Assembly (NCBI GenBank): GCA_030063045.1
Contig: JAQSEB010000242.1
Coordinates: forward strand, 1 to 64,000
Direction of reading: 5' to 3'
Length of the DNA stretch: 64,000 nt
From: Pratylenchus scribneri
Lineage: Eukaryota; Nematoda; Chromadorea; Rhabditida; Pratylenchidae
Below the pieces are notes generated by a model. The model was not told where the DNA came from and did not search any database. It saw only the letters and a list, made by a program, of their open reading frames with translations. Each line of letters starts with the position of its first letter. The stretch's first letter is position 1. Positions 35,641-49,000 of the stretch are shown here, piece by piece. Both the position numbers and the translations under genes were made by a program.

Positions 35641-38600
35641 ATGTTGGAAAAATATTTCACGGGCGGTTGGGATTTGTACATGTTCCAGCATGAGAAATGG
35701 ACTGAAAAATATAATTGTGCGCTGATCGATGTTGGCTCCATTCCAATGGAAGATCGAAATGCACATCCAAATATTTCATATTTGCTAATTGTACTGGGCA
35801 TTTTTTACTATGTGAGTGCATTTGTAAGATTATATTTTGATAATTTTCAATTATCCTCACAAAAAATTACGCAAGGTTCGTCCTAACAGTAATTTTGAGT
35901 GTTTCGAATCTGATATGTGACATCCTTTTGCTCATATGGCCATATTAATAAAGTAAAACCAACTTTTACCAGGAAATTGTCCATGTGGGACAAAGACCAA
36001 ATTTCAGAATAGGCTTATTATAGGTTATAGTCAAATCAATGCACCTGAGCGAGCTCAATATCAATAGAATGGTACCATTTTATTCGGTAATATTCCATTA
36101 TTGGAAAATTATGGTCTAAGGAAATCTATGTCTTGCTATGTGGTACTTATCCTTTTTTATCCGCTTTTTTGGCCATCTAGGGAAAAGTAAGTCTTCTTAT
36201 GGATTATCAAGATCAACGTTAGGCTCACGTAGGGTCATTCAGGGATAGAATATCATCTCATCTAACCCGAATTGACCCCAACCTTATTCCTCCTGGGGCC
36301 TATTTCAATTCAGTCAGAAATATGATATGATTCTATGATATTTCATATTTTTGTTTCAATTAAGCCATTTTCCTAATTTTATGATATCATATGTAAACCA
36401 AAATATGATTTCTGCCTCTGATGCCATATCATAGGAACAAATCATATGTAAAAGAAGCTGTTTCAATTAATTTTCCTGCATATGATATGATTTTTCCCTT
36501 TCCCGCATCATATAATTAATTTAAATTAATTTTAATTAATTATAACTTTCTTATTTAAATCTTTTAACATTTAATTTTTTCACTATTTTAATAAGAAAAT
36601 TTTTCTCTATCGATCCATATAAAAATTTTTGAAAATTAAGCAAATTTTTTTAAATATGATTTTTAGTAAACTTTCAATTTTATGGATGAAAAATATTTTT
36701 AAAATACTTATAAAATTCATACAAACCAAAATAAATTATTTTTGGGATGATTAAACAACATTATCTTTGAAAATTCATATAAAATCAAGATTTAAATTTC
36801 GTTAGATAAATTATAACTCATTAGATAGAGCAGAGTCTTTTCTATCAGATATTTTTTATTTCATATTTTTATGAATTTTTCTAAATTTTTTATGAATTTT
36901 TTTCGGCGCATCATATGCGGATATATCCCCTCGAAACCACATATACGCGCATATGATTTTTCAAAGGGACGGTATCATATCGCTGATATGATGCATAAGG
37001 GAATTGAAACAGAAATATGACTTATCATAGGAAAAATCGTATGCGGCGTATGATTTCTGCGCTGATATGATACACATATCGCAGATATGATATCCGACCT
37101 AATTGAAACAGAAAAATATGATAAATCATACGCTGCCTATGATTTTTCGCCCTTTTTAATTGAAACAGAATTTTTACATATGATATGATATCATATCAGC
37201 GAATCATATCATATTTCTGACTGAATTGAAATAGGCCCCTGCTGGTGACTCAAAAAGGGAACTTTCACTTTTACCGCCATTCTCATTAAAAAAGCGGATA
37301 CAATTGGAAAGTGGCGGTATTTTGATACTTAACTTCTCCTTATTGCAATATTACCTTATAAAAAGGGTAATCGTCGATTGAACTATAATGTGACAATGTA
37401 AAAATATTAATGCCCATGGTCCACCTTTGTTTTTTCTTGATATACTAGGCATAGGCAGCATCTTCACAAAAATTGTATGATATTACTAAAATGAAGTCAG
37501 CTTCATGATCCGCATCCAAAATCATTCTTAGAAAAAAATTTTCATAATTTTGTTGTGACATATAATATAACCGAAAAGTACCCGTATATTTAAGATGAAA
37601 ATTATTTTTGCACAGATCCTCTACATTCCATGCATGTTCTCATTCATAAAAAATTATCATCGAGAGAAGGGAGATGCAAAGGTTTAGTGTTACATTTTTT
37701 TAAAATTTTAAAATATTATTTTTTTCCCTTAAAAGACCTGTTATGGATTGATGTTGTATATCTCAATCACAGACATGGGTGCTCTTTGGATTGTGACTGT
37801 GTTGCATGGATGGCTGAGTTTGAATGGAGCCATGTTTTGTTCATATCCAGAATTGATCTATTTTGCTGGCGGATTTGCAATTTGTGATTTTTTATAGACC
37901 ATAAATTAACTTTTAATTTTTTAATAAAAAAATTTATTTTTCTAATGCAAAAAAAAGACTTGTGATGTCGATCAATGCTTCCATCTGCAAAATTAAAAAC
38001 TCGTCATCCGAATTTAAAACTCAGGCAAAAATTTTTAAAAACCTGGTAAAAAACTTGACACAGATAAAATATATTAAATTAAAATGCAATATAAATGCTT
38101 TCCAAAATTTTTATATTTTCTCTTGTGACTCGACTTATTTGAGTTATTCGTGTTGTAAAATAAAGATATCAAAAGCTTAAAATTTCCTGCAGCTGCAGGA
38201 AGTAAAATTAATTAAAAAATGTCATGTTGGAGGTGAGAATTTTAGCTAATAATGATCGTTCAGCAAAAAAAATTAGACCACAAAATGGCCGCAGAACAAT
38301 GGAATTTAGCTAACATTTATAAACATGGTAAAAACTTAACAAATATTAAAATACCGCAAAAAACTGAAAGGGTTATCAAAAATTTGGCAAGCATCATATT
38401 TTCCTAATACTATGGCAGCCCTGTGACAACAAAAATAAAATAAGGATATAGATAAATGTATTATGTATGTGAAAGATTAATATAAATATTATTATTTTTC
38501 AGTTTGTAGTTCGTGTGAAACTTGGGGCGATCTGGTATAGTAAAATTTAAAAAAAATATATTCAAAAAATTTATAGGCTTTGGCAATTAATCGTTGCCTT

Positions 38601-39824
38601 GACATCATTGCACCATCTTTGTCAGAAAAAATTTTCAAAGGTCGCAGATTGTGGCTTTTGGCGTTGTTATTCACATTGGAAGGCGTCTGGGTGGGCATTT
38701 TAAACGCGCCAATTCTCTTCAATGGATTATTGTTTGTTTGGCTTCAAAATCCTTATTTTGGTTATCCAGTGAATTCATCTTTCATTGTCAGTAATATTTC
38801 TAATTAAAAAGTTATATAACTAATTACCATAAAATGATAATTTTTGAATTTTTGATGATTAATGTACCTAATTTTTGTCCCAATGAAATGTGGAAATGCA
38901 GATTCCAATAAATAAATTCTTCCTAGTTATAAAAAAAATTCAAATATGACAGACACTGACAGTTAATTTTTACTTTTTAATACGCAGTATCAAAATGAGG
39001 CATTGGCAATTACTGAGTGTTTCCTTGCCTTGGGCACCCCATTCGTCTATTTATTCTTCATGATTATATTTTCTGTCAAAATGAAAAAATGGATGAGTCT
39101 GAGTTCGACTGGTGATGGAATAATTATTACAAAGGCTAAGAAAAAAGTAAAAATATTTAAATATTTTTATTTTGATTATCTTATTAAATTTCCATTTTTA
39201 AAAATATTAATAAATAATTAACAATAATTTTCTATAAATAAAACTATTTTTAGGTCTTCATCCAAGTGGTATTGATTTCTTTTTTCAATTTCACCGCTGC
39301 CGGCATTTACTACTTGGCTGAGCGGGCGGCATCAAATCAGACTATGATTTCGAAACCTCTGTTGATTTTTGCGCATTTGGCTTGGGTGCAGATCCATGGT
39401 AATTTTAATTTAAATATTCTTTAAAAATTATATTCTTTTTATTAAATGTATTTTCCAACATACATAGGAATTATAATTTTTTGATTATTAAAAAAATTAA
39501 ATTAAAAAAAAAGTAAAATTTTATTTTTAATTCTTAATAAATTTATTTTCCAATGTGAATATTTAATAGAATTTATTTAATTTACCCCAAAAAGGCGCAC
39601 CTCCTGTAATATACCTTGCCCTTAACAACACCGTTCGTCAGGATTGTAAACTCTTGTTGATAAAAATTTTCAAACCGCATAAAATTCGTCGAGTTAACAA
39701 CATCACTTATATTGTTAGAACAAAATTACTTCGCACAACCACTTTGAGAGATGGCAGAATTGGACCAAATAATTTAAGTAAGCAGAATTTTATAGAGTTA
39801 TTAATAAAAATGACGATAAATTAA
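35641..39824 (+). CDS. Srt-like serpentine chemoreceptor (7TM GPCR)
   Basis: Exons 35641-35811, 37616-37681, 37736-37883, 38503-38534, 38577-38786, 38988-39146, 39254-39398 and 39595-39824 join in phase to about 386 aa. Srt hallmarks appear in order: EKYNCALIDV near the N-terminus, GIFYY followed by ILYIPCMFSF across the first splice, CYGLMLYISITDM, FCSYPELIYFAGG, ETWGDLALAINRCLDI at TM3, and IHGAPPVIYLALNNTVR at TM7. Nematode Srt receptors are candidate chemosensory GPCRs. Exon 4 is only 32 nt. The C-terminal tail is longer than I would expect; a donor-like gtaagc near 39779 may instead lead to another exon. Intron 1 (1.8 kb) holds nested mobile elements. Confidence 0.85.
35930..37430. mobile_element. 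Older foldback element interrupted by a nested MITE
   Basis: Sequence outside the inner MITE has inverted resemblance: TATAGTCAAATCAATGCACC and GGTACCATTTTATTCGGTAA on the left, versus the complement of TTGCAATATTACCTTATAAA and GTCGATTGAACTATA on the right. The same words occur in the element at 6775-7404 (GGTACCATTTTTATGAGGTA), so it is probably the same family. Exact ends unclear. Confidence 0.5.
36295..37239. mobile_element. 945-bp MITE with about 39-bp perfect terminal inverted repeats
   Basis: The left end GGGGCCTATTTCAATTCAGT continues as a perfect inverted match of the right end for about 39 bp (36295-36333 against 37201-37239). The interior is rich in CATATGATATG-type palindromes and repeats the motif TTTCAATT or AATTGAAAC many times. 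No ORF. No clear target duplication. It lies in intron 1 of the Srt-like gene. Confidence 0.9.
38184..38203. repeat. Perfect palindrome TTCCTGCAGCTGCAGGAA
   Basis: An 18-bp perfect palindrome with G+C content unlike its AT-rich surroundings, in intron 3 of the Srt-like gene. It could form a cruciform or be a dimeric binding site; no function is assigned. Confidence 0.7.
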
Positions 39825-41308
39825 ATTATTTAAAATAATTTTTACTTAATTCTATTTTCTCATGATTATAATATTTCTTTATTTTTCTTTCGGATAATAT
39901 TTCAAAAAAAAACAATTTATTTATTTGTTATTAGTATTATTTTTAATAGACTATTTTTTGAAATCTATTTAAAGATTTAATTATGATTTTCCAAAATAGA
40001 TGCAGTTTTAATAAAATTTAGATATGATCCAAAGTAGAACATGACCAAATATGAGTGTATAAGAAGCAACAATATTACAAATGCTGCTGAATTATCTGGA
40101 TAAAAAAATATTTGATCAATATAAATATGAAATTGTCTGTCACCAATGCTTTTGAAATCAAAAAAAATAATCAATTAATATTTTTATAACACATAGCTTT
40201 TCAATTTTTTATTTCTACCTATAATTATTTAGAATTTTATATTAAAGTAAAATAAATATTAATAAATAAATTTTGAAAGTGTCAAATTCAATCTTGTCTG
40301 GCTGACATCAGAAAATAATTTCAAAATTTTTTCAGGCAAAAAATTATTTAAATCTTTTCCAAACAAATATTCATTCCAATTAATAAAGTTTAAACAAATA
40401 AAAATTATATTAATTTCAATTTCCCATAATAGATTTAAAATGAACTCTAAAATGATGATCAATTCTTTATTAATAATACTTATTTTCTTCCCATTTTATG
40501 CTAAATTATTCTGATTAAATATGAACTAAAAATAATTTTTTAAAATAAATGTTATAAAAATTGTTTGAATTAGATTTTTAATATAAAAAAACAAGGAGGA
40601 TCATCTAGATCTAGCTTATATCCGTTGACGATTCTAAAAAAAATGGGAATGGAAATTTAGACAATTACATAATAATATAAATGCAAAACTGTTTCAAATT
40701 TTAAATGAAAATATAATATAAAATATAATAAATATGTATATGTTTATTCTACCAAATTTTTTATGTTTTTCAAACATTTTTAGGTTTTACATTTTTTTTT
40801 CCAAATATTTGGTGTATCTTAAAATTTATTATTTTTTTTATACATTATGTTTCTATTTAAAATAATTTGTTCTATGTTGCTTAAAATAATTTATTCAAAA
40901 CATTAATATTTATTGCCAATTAAAAAAATTTCAGAATTTGTATTGTATTTGAATTTGCCTGTTGATGGAATCGCCAAAATGTGCATGATTACAATTAAAA
41001 TAACAATTCTTGGTATTTCACTTCAAATTCCAAGCAATTATTTCGGTATTCACACAAAATAATACATTTTCTTTAATTATGTGAAAAATATTTGTAACCC
41101 TTTTAGTTATGGGCACCAGAGATTATGAACAATCTTAAAAATACAAAATGTCCAAATAAAATAAAAACCTTTAAAAGAACATTTCATTTCAAAAATTTAC
41201 TTCTCTAGAATAACATTTTTTTTAAAAAATATATTTAATTTCTGCTATGGCTAACTTGTGATTAATGACAATTTAAATAATATTTTTCCCTAGACTTTGT
41301 CCACAAAA
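39825..41308. other. Intergenic, very AT-rich
   Basis: No convincing coding sequence. A weak open stretch after an acceptor-like sequence near 40935 has no partner exon. Confidence 0.5.
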
Positions 41309-42486
41309 ATGTCATTGGAATCAATTTTGTTACTGATTGCCTCCCTTCGTAATGAGTTCATCATTTTTGCAATTGCCATCAGTTTGCCTTCCATTTTGTT
41401 ATATTTAGCCGAAATATACATCATTTTGAAACATAAACAATTTCGTAGCAAATCATTTTATGTGCTTATCCTATTCAGATCAATCCCAGTAAATATAATT
41501 AATTATTTTTTAATAATATTAATTCCTCTCCAGAATTTAATCTACACCTTGAATTCATATTATACTTATCGACTGACAATTTTATTTGGCTATTTTTTGT
41601 ATCCAATTTATCAAAATCTCCCAAATTGGATGTTGCGAATGTCATTTTTTTGGACTCGTTATACAATGCTGGCTGATAATTTAGCTACAATTTTTATTCT
41701 CCTAAATCGATGGACTGCTATCAAAATGCCTGCACGCCATAAAATAGTTCATGCAATTTTATTGATTAATTAATTTTTTTATTCTAATAGATTTGGCGAA
41801 AATATCTTATCTATGCTACCATCACAATCTATGGACTTCCAATAATTTTTTCTTTTGAACATTTTTTTGTAAATGCTTTAAATCAAATTGATATGGCAAA
41901 TGGCGACAATTCGAATAATAACTTTTTTATTAAACAAGAACATCAGCCTAGTCTCCCAATAAATGCAATATTTTCTTCTGTTTTCATGCTTATTTGTATT
42001 TTCATTAACATCGCCATTTTATATGAATATCGAAAACATCAACAATTAACAAAGACTCAAACAAATCAGAAAAAGGTGGATACCAAATTGTTGGCCTATG
42101 CATTGGTTACATTTTTGGGACATCTTTTTATGGCAATGTATTATGTGAATTTTGCATATTTTTAATATAAAAAATTATATAATTGAAAAAAATTGATTTC
42201 TATTTATAAATTAATTTTTTTTTTAATTTTAATTCAGGTACTAATTTATATGATTGGAACGATGAAAAATTTAGCATTGATTGGTAGCATTTATATCCAT
42301 TATAATTGGGTAATGGACTTTGGCAATGTAGTTTTGCCAAGTTGGCTCCTTTTCTGGGCCAGTGGTTCATTTCGACGCCAAATGATCGCCGATATTATGC
42401 CAAAATGTTGTCGAAAGATATTCAAGAAAAATATGAATGAAATTACTCAAGTCATTAATTTGACGAATTTGAATGGGACCCATTGA
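41309..42486 (+). CDS. Srg-like serpentine chemoreceptor (7TM GPCR), intact copy
   Basis: Exons 41309-41488, 41534-41746, 41791-42144 and 42238-42486 give 331 aa, all junctions in phase 0. Start ATG 41309 matches the paralogue at 27361. TM1 FIIFAIAISLPSILLYLAE; TM3 end FILLNRWTAIKM; then IWRKYLIYATITIYGLP; TM6 LLAYALVTFLGHLFMAMYY; TM7 VVLPSWLLFWASGSFRRQM; and a Cys-Cys basic tail (KCCRKIFKK), a possible palmitoylation site. The pattern is closest to nematode Srg receptors; the family call is moderate. Exon lengths 180 and 213 are identical to the disrupted paralogue, and its uninterrupted exon 3 shows what the MITE split there. Confidence 0.87.
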
Positions 42487-43265
42487 AGGAAGAATAATAC
42501 AAATGGAGATCAATTTAATTTTTCGCTCATTTTTGCTTGTTAAAATGTATAAAATTATATGACACTTTATATTACGTAATTAAAATTGATGTGAATGAAT
42601 TATAAGAAATTCATCATCATGTCAGGGACAATAATACAAATAATAATAATTATTTAATAAGAAACTTTAGTTTCTTTTTCGCAATTTCATTTTTAATACT
42701 TTGCTCATTTAAACTTTTTCATTGTATTTCGTCAAAAATTGTATATTCATATTTTTTCAATTTAATTTATATATTCAAAAATAGATAAATTAAACACTTA
42801 TGAATTACGATTTTTATGGATTTCCTCTTTCCCTCTTTTTCTATCAAGCCATTTTGCGGAAAGATTTAGATTGTAAAAAATTTATTATTAATTAATAATT
42901 ATTTTATATTTTTATATATTTTTGCATTTTAGATTAATTTCTGTGAATGCAATAAATTTTAAATTAATCGTATTTGCTTTTTATTTATAGTAAATTCAAT
43001 GAAAATATTGAAATATTTAAAAAGATGTATTTATTTATTTCCAGATTTGAAATTCTCTTAAATTTTTTTATTCATTTTTGATTGTAGTAAAATGGCAGAA
43101 AATTGCCATTTTAGGGTTTAGAAACTTATAACTAATTTAGATTTTAGCTTTATTCCAATCGGGCTGCTTCTTTGTATATAATTCCGTTTGTTTTTTTTAC
43201 TAGATTTTCTATACATATTTTTTTATGTTTTTAAATACCTCATTTTAAATTACTAATGAAATTAA
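42487..43265. other. Intergenic, AT-rich
   Basis: No gene seen. Confidence 0.6.
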
Positions 43266-43541
43266 ATAGCAAAAAGAAAAATTGGGGTCCAACCTGCGTC
43301 AAGGTTGTCGATTGGGTTGGCCCCTGTGTATACTGGGCCGAATGATCGATTGCACTCCTCGACCCCCTACAAATTGGAAAAGAAACCTTTTTGTCCAATT
43401 ATAGAAAAAGCTGGAAAGTTGACTTCCTTCCCATACGCGGAAGATGATATCGACTTGTTTTCATTCACAAATCCAATCATCAAAACAATTAATCCCCCGC
43501 AGCGCGTCCATACAATTCTGTCTCACAGGCAAAACAAGTGA
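43266..43541 (+). CDS. Unassigned open reading stretch (possible exon)
   Basis: An open frame of about 91 codons with higher G+C than its flanks. It includes VYTGPNDRLHSSTPYKLEKK and SFPYAEDDIDLFSF, and ends in TGA. There is no ATG; an acceptor-like AATAG sits at 43265-43269, so it would have to be a last exon. I find no upstream partner exon and no known domain. It may also be non-coding. Confidence 0.2.
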   Translation: MAKRKIGVQPASRLSIGLAPVYTGPNDRLHSSTPYKLEKKPFCPIIEKAGKLTSFPYAEDDIDLFSFTNPIIKTINPPQRVHTILSHRQNK

Positions 43542-43710
43542 AAATAATATGTGGCCCCTCTTTTTGGTTGTTACCGGTTTTTGTTTCCCCAAACTTGGCG
43601 CCAAGAAAGAGTCCCCTTAAAGGCAAACCCATCTTTTTTGTCTCTATTTTATTGTTAATAATGAAACATTTGCGCACACGAATTTTTGGTTTTCAATTAA
43701 ATTTTAAAGT

Positions 43711-43950
43711 TTGAATTTCAACTTTAAATTTAGAAATTTGGTAGTATTCCCCGGATTGGGAGTTGATGGCAAATTAAATTTTCTTTTAGAATTTTTTAAA
43801 ATAATAGAAAAAATTAATCCAATAATAAATAAAATTGTTGTAATATTGGCCAAAATGAACAAAAATCCAACAAGTATCACATATAATGTGTGAATGGTTA
43901 AAAAAGACTGAGTGGAGTTTTCGATTCCGAGATTACGCGTGCGATAATGT
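43711..43950 (-). CDS. Minus-strand exon with a transmembrane helix (partial gene, unassigned)
   Basis: On the minus strand a stop-free stretch reads GIENSTQSFLTIHTL, then a long hydrophobic segment (FLFILANITTILFIIGLIF), then basic KNSKRKF and LPSTPNPGNTTKF. This is the layout of a single-pass membrane protein with N-glycosylation sites (NST, NIT). Its flanking exons were not found, and the overlapping plus-strand ORF lacks an ATG. Confidence 0.3.
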
Positions 43951-44115
43951 CACTTTATTCTTTTCATTTACTTTTTACCTATTTTTTCGTGAAATTAATT
44001 GCCTCAAATAGGTACATTTTTTGTGGATCCCTCATCAATTTCCACCTTTAATAAATTGTAAAAATAATCTTAAAATAAAATGGCCATAGGTCTCTATATT
44101 GTGACTAATTTAAAT

Positions 44116-44618
44116 CAGGCATGACCACGGCTACGGCTAAGCCGCGGTTAGCCGCGGCTAGCCGCGGCTACGGGCGGCTAACGGCTACAAATTTTGAAAA
44201 TTTGACGGCTAAAGGGCGGCTAACGGCTATAAACCCATACCCGCGGCTAGCCGTGAAATACCCGCCATATACAGATTTTCTATTTTTGGAGATTTTTTCA
44301 TAAAATTCCCTCCATCAATATTTATTATTTTTTTAATTTACAGATTTTTGCCATTATTTTAAAATTTTTGGTAAATAATTTGCAAATTTTTCCCAGCAGG
44401 ATAATTTTTTGCCTATTTTTTTCTTTTCTGGACTATTTTTTTTTAATTTTTTTGACCAAAAAATTTTTTTTTCTAAAATACGGCTAACCGCGGCTAGCCG
44501 CGGGCGGCTACGGCTATGAAATTTGAAAAATCATGCGGCTACGGGCGGCTACGGCTATGAAATAGCCACGGCTAAAACGGCTACGGCTATTGAAAAATTG
44601 TAGCCGTGGTCATGCCTG
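44116..44618. mobile_element. hAT-type MITE, 503 bp, with perfect 8-bp target duplication
   Basis: The termini CAGGCATGACCACGGCTA and its exact complement are flanked by the duplicated ATTTAAAT (44108-44115 and 44619-44626). Both subterminal regions are arrays of GGCTACGGCTA, GGCTAGCCGCGGCTA and similar palindromic words, far more G+C-rich than the genome. The middle is AT-rich. The 8-bp duplication and CAGG ends fit the hAT superfamily. Confidence 0.92.
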
Positions 44619-44626
44619 ATTTAAAT

Positions 44627-46075
44627 GTTCAATATTTTTTTTTTCAAAATGAGCAAAATATTCTTAATCAAATGATATATTATTAATTAATTAAATTAAA
44701 AAAGATTTATAATTTAAAATAATTATTTTTTTTCAATAAAATTTTCACATTTCAATTTGGCCAAATAATAAATTAATTTTAATTTTTAAATTAACATATT
44801 GGATATTTAAGTTGGTAATATATTGGTTAACTTTGACCTAAAAATCATGAGATTTTAATTTTTTCCTCCAACCATATTTTTCATAGGATTAATTCCTCTC
44901 TGCTGTGAATTTCTCGCCTATTTCCTCATGCCTTTCCAAAATTACCCTAATCTTCCCTCATTCCAGCCGAAAAAGAGGTTGAAGTTATTTCTCATTTTGG
45001 GTGAAGGCCAAATTCTGGGTGCAGATGCGCATGAAGCATTTTAACGAAAGAAAGGAGGGATGAAAGACCTTGAGAAGGGCGCAAAATGAGTCAACCTCCT
45101 TTTTTTGCTATTGTTCAACAATATTGAATGAATTATTTTTTCATTTTTTTGAGGGACAAATGATTCAACCTCCTCAATCGTCTCATTATATTAATATATT
45201 TATTACCCATTCAGCAATAAATAAATTTTTCCATTTTTTAAGTGCGAATTGCGGATGATGAATGATTCGCGATTCCGCCATTTATTTCTAAAAAATTTCC
45301 CATCATCAATCAAATAAAAATGATTGAATACCTCAGGCCTTCTTTTGCCAATAACTGATAATTCAACAAATTATAGTAAACAATTCGGGGAGGCGATATG
45401 AAATTTGAAAGCTTCAAAAAGCCAAAAAATTGTTTTACATTTTTGAAATTTCAAAACATTTAACAGTATATCTTTTTTTAAATTTCTTATTTTTTATTAA
45501 ATTATAATGATTGCAAAAATGAGCTACTTTCCCTTAAAAATTCGCTTTTATTAGTGAGCAAAATTAAAAAAATTAAAAGGAATAAATTTTAGATTAATAT
45601 TTTGGTTTTAAAATTGTATATCATTTTCCAAAATGGGATTATTCCTTGTTGAGTCATGGGAAAGAAACCGAAACAAAAGTACTCTCATTCAGTGGTACTC
45701 AATTGGTGTTCTCGACCATTTTTGAAAGAATTGCTCATATTTTTTTTATGGCCCGCAGTTCATTTCATGGTTTACTCAACAAAATTTTGGGGGCCAAACA
45801 AACAAAAAAGGGAAGGTGGTGTACACGGGTGCCTCATTCATTTAACAGCAGAAGAAGAATGAAAAGGGGCGAGGGGAAGGACAAATTTTTGGGTTGCGCG
45901 GCCCACCAAAAAACGAGTTTGCCAATTAGATAAACACCAATTTTTATCAGCGGGCGCGAGAAACCCATCCTCCCCCCCTACACCTTCATCTCTTCTTTCA
46001 CAAATATTCTTTTTTCCACATTTAGATGCGATTTTAAATTCTTCCACAATAAAATTGGTGAATTTGAGAATATTT
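44627..46075. other. Intergenic, 5' flank of the PAN/mucin gene
   Basis: No supported gene. The stretch 45640-46000 is somewhat G+C-richer and has open frames on both strands, but none has recognisable features. Confidence 0.45.
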
Positions 46076-49000
46076 ATGAATTTTTTTGCCGCAACATTTA
46101 TTTTTTCAATTATAATATTTTGCAATGAATTCATTGGAAGTGGACAATCACCGATTGCTGGAAAACCACCGGAAGATTTAAGTGAGTCAAAATTTAATTT
46201 TTTAAGTACATTTAAAATTTGGGAAAAATCGGTCTCTAAAGTCACTGAAAAATCGCTCAACAAAAAATAGATGAGTTATTCTGCAATTATTGAACCGAAT
46301 AGGATGATTTAAAATCTATTTATTAACTACATAAATATGTATCAAATGATATTTTTCACATTTTGGAATATTCAATTTAAAAAAAATTATGACTAAATTA
46401 AAAAATTATCAAGACGACTTTTTATGATATTTTTGTCCACAAATTAGCTAAAATTTCTAATATTTTTATATTCTAATTGATAATCAATATATAAGACTAG
46501 AAAATGCATTTTATTTAAATGATTTTAATTAATTTTCTATTAAATTAGTTCGTCAAATTTTTGGGAACAAAATGCCGGGAACAAAATATTTAAAACTTAA
46601 GAATTATTTAGACCGTAGGGAATATCCTTAACCAAAATATCATTAATTTTGTTCGAGATTATTTTTTCTGTTCATTAAATTAAACAATTTCGTTCTTTAA
46701 TGTTTAATCATCTAAAATTCAAGGTTGCCCTTCTCCAAGTCATGGAATTTATGGGAATGTTTTGTTCGCAATAACGGCCACTACAGAATGGGAACAGAAG
46801 AAAGCATTTTGGTTAAGTATGGATATTCCATCAAAAACAATTCAGGATTGTATGCAACAATGCTATAAATACAGATTTTGGTAAGTATTAAGCAAAATAT
46901 TATAGCCAAAAAAATTCATAAAGATTATAAAAATCAACATTATAAAATGAACTAATATTTCTAAAAATTCCAGTTATTCCATTCGTTTCTTCAAAAATGT
47001 CAAAAAATCTTGCCGTCTATTTCTACATTCCAGTGATGATTGCAAAGGGAAATTGATGTTGTCAGCCAAAAAAATTAGTCAAAAGATTGATGAATTAAAA
47101 GTTGATCGAGTTGTTGTGGAATGCCTAAAATGTATGAAAAATGATGCAGCCGGAATTGCCACAATGAACAATGCCGAAGATGCGCCCAAAAAATCGGATA
47201 ATGACAAATCATCAGGCAAGAAATTTATTTAAAAAATTGATAGTTTTTATTAATTCCAGAATTAAAATTGTTAGCATCTGATACGCCTACGCCGTCACCA
47301 AATCTTAAAGGACATTTCTCTCAGAATGATGAGCCATTAACGAATTCCGCAGAAGCAGCTAATGCAAAATTCAAAGCAGAACGGAACTCGCCGACTTTGA
47401 TGACACCCGATCCAAGAGAACAACGACAAATTTGGAGGGGTACGTTTCCAAGTTTAGAGACAATATTTTTTGCCTCTATAATATTGAAAATTTAAAAGAA
47501 TAGAGTTTCATTCATGAGAATTTGGTTATTCTTTTGAGACGTTTTTCTTTTCTTGGTATTCTAATTCTATTGATATATTGATTTTTGACCAAATTATGGC
47601 AAAAGAAATTAGAAAAATTCTTAAATGTCTAAAAATTAGCTTTTTAAAATTTGTTTTAATCATGACAATTAATAATATATCTAAATTTTCAGCTTGCCTT
47701 GTGACCTTCGAAGTGGTTCCAGAAACACAAAGAGAAATGGCTTTAAGAGAAATTAAGATGGCAAAAACGGCATCTGTGACAAGGTTACTCAAAATTTAGA
47801 AAATAATTAAAAATCATCATATCGAAAAATTGAGATTTTTAAGGCAATCTAAATAACTATAACGAAAATATTAAGCTGATTTTAAACGAGGATGGGATAA
47901 GTTGGATTAAAAAGGATACAAAATTTGATTGACCTTTTTTAATTAATTTTAATTTAAAAAATTATTTTGCTAATTTAAGTCTAAATGAATGCGCATTTAT
48001 TTGTTATCAAAATGCTTGCTCAAATATTTTATTTGAATTATCCGATTCCGAAGAGAAACCATCAAAATGCCATTTGGACATTGAATCGAACAAAGAAACA
48101 TGCAGTCCAAATTTACAAAGGCATTATTCCTATCCAAATGTGAATAATACTGTGGTCAGTTGCGTCCGTTGTGGTCAGTTAAATATATTTATTTAAATTT
48201 CCAAATAAATCAATGAAAAGCCGAATTAGACAATAAATATTTAATTTTTTAAATTAGTGGCACACAAACCAACAACAATTTCTCCCAATGCTGAATATGT
48301 TACACAAAAATATGCTTCGACCATTGAAGGGAGTACGAATTCGCCTATTCAATTGAACGGTAAATCATGAATGAGAATGATTAAAAAATAATCGAATGAT
48401 TGTATATATGAAGTTTTAAAACTAGTTCTAAATTGTGTGAAAATAAATTATAAAAATGAATTTTGCTATACAATCAATATATACAAATTAAATATTAGCT
48501 TTTTAAATTAAAAATTTAATTTTAATTTAGAGGATCTAAACTAGATTTTTTTAACCAAATTTTTCCGACCAAGTATAGAGTTATATTTATATTAATCATT
48601 TGATTTTTATTATAAAAATTAGCTAACCCAATGTCGTGAAAATTTGATTGATTTGATAGATTTAATGATAATTTTGATATAGACTAAATTTCGTAAAATT
48701 TGGTTAGCTCTCACTGTTAATTCTATTAATAAGTTCAATTTCTAAAATTGAAACTTTAAACCATTTTCATAACAGAATCATCTACAAAACTGGCTACAAC
48801 AATGGAGGAGGAAACATCTACAAAAATAACTTCCCAAATGGAAGAAACATCTTCAATAAAAGCATTGGAATCAGAACAAATTCAAACAACTTCTCCTATT
48901 GTTGGACTTCCCGCAGAATCCAAAGAATTTAGCCCTCAAACAACTATTGAATTTTCTACAAATGAGGAAACATCAACAACGAGTAAAATAATATCTGAAG

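Noticed and set aside
45646..45933. Open frames of 95 and 68 codons upstream of the PAN gene
   Set aside because: Overlapping frames with no domain, leader or paralogue; no splice continuity with exon 1 of the PAN gene.
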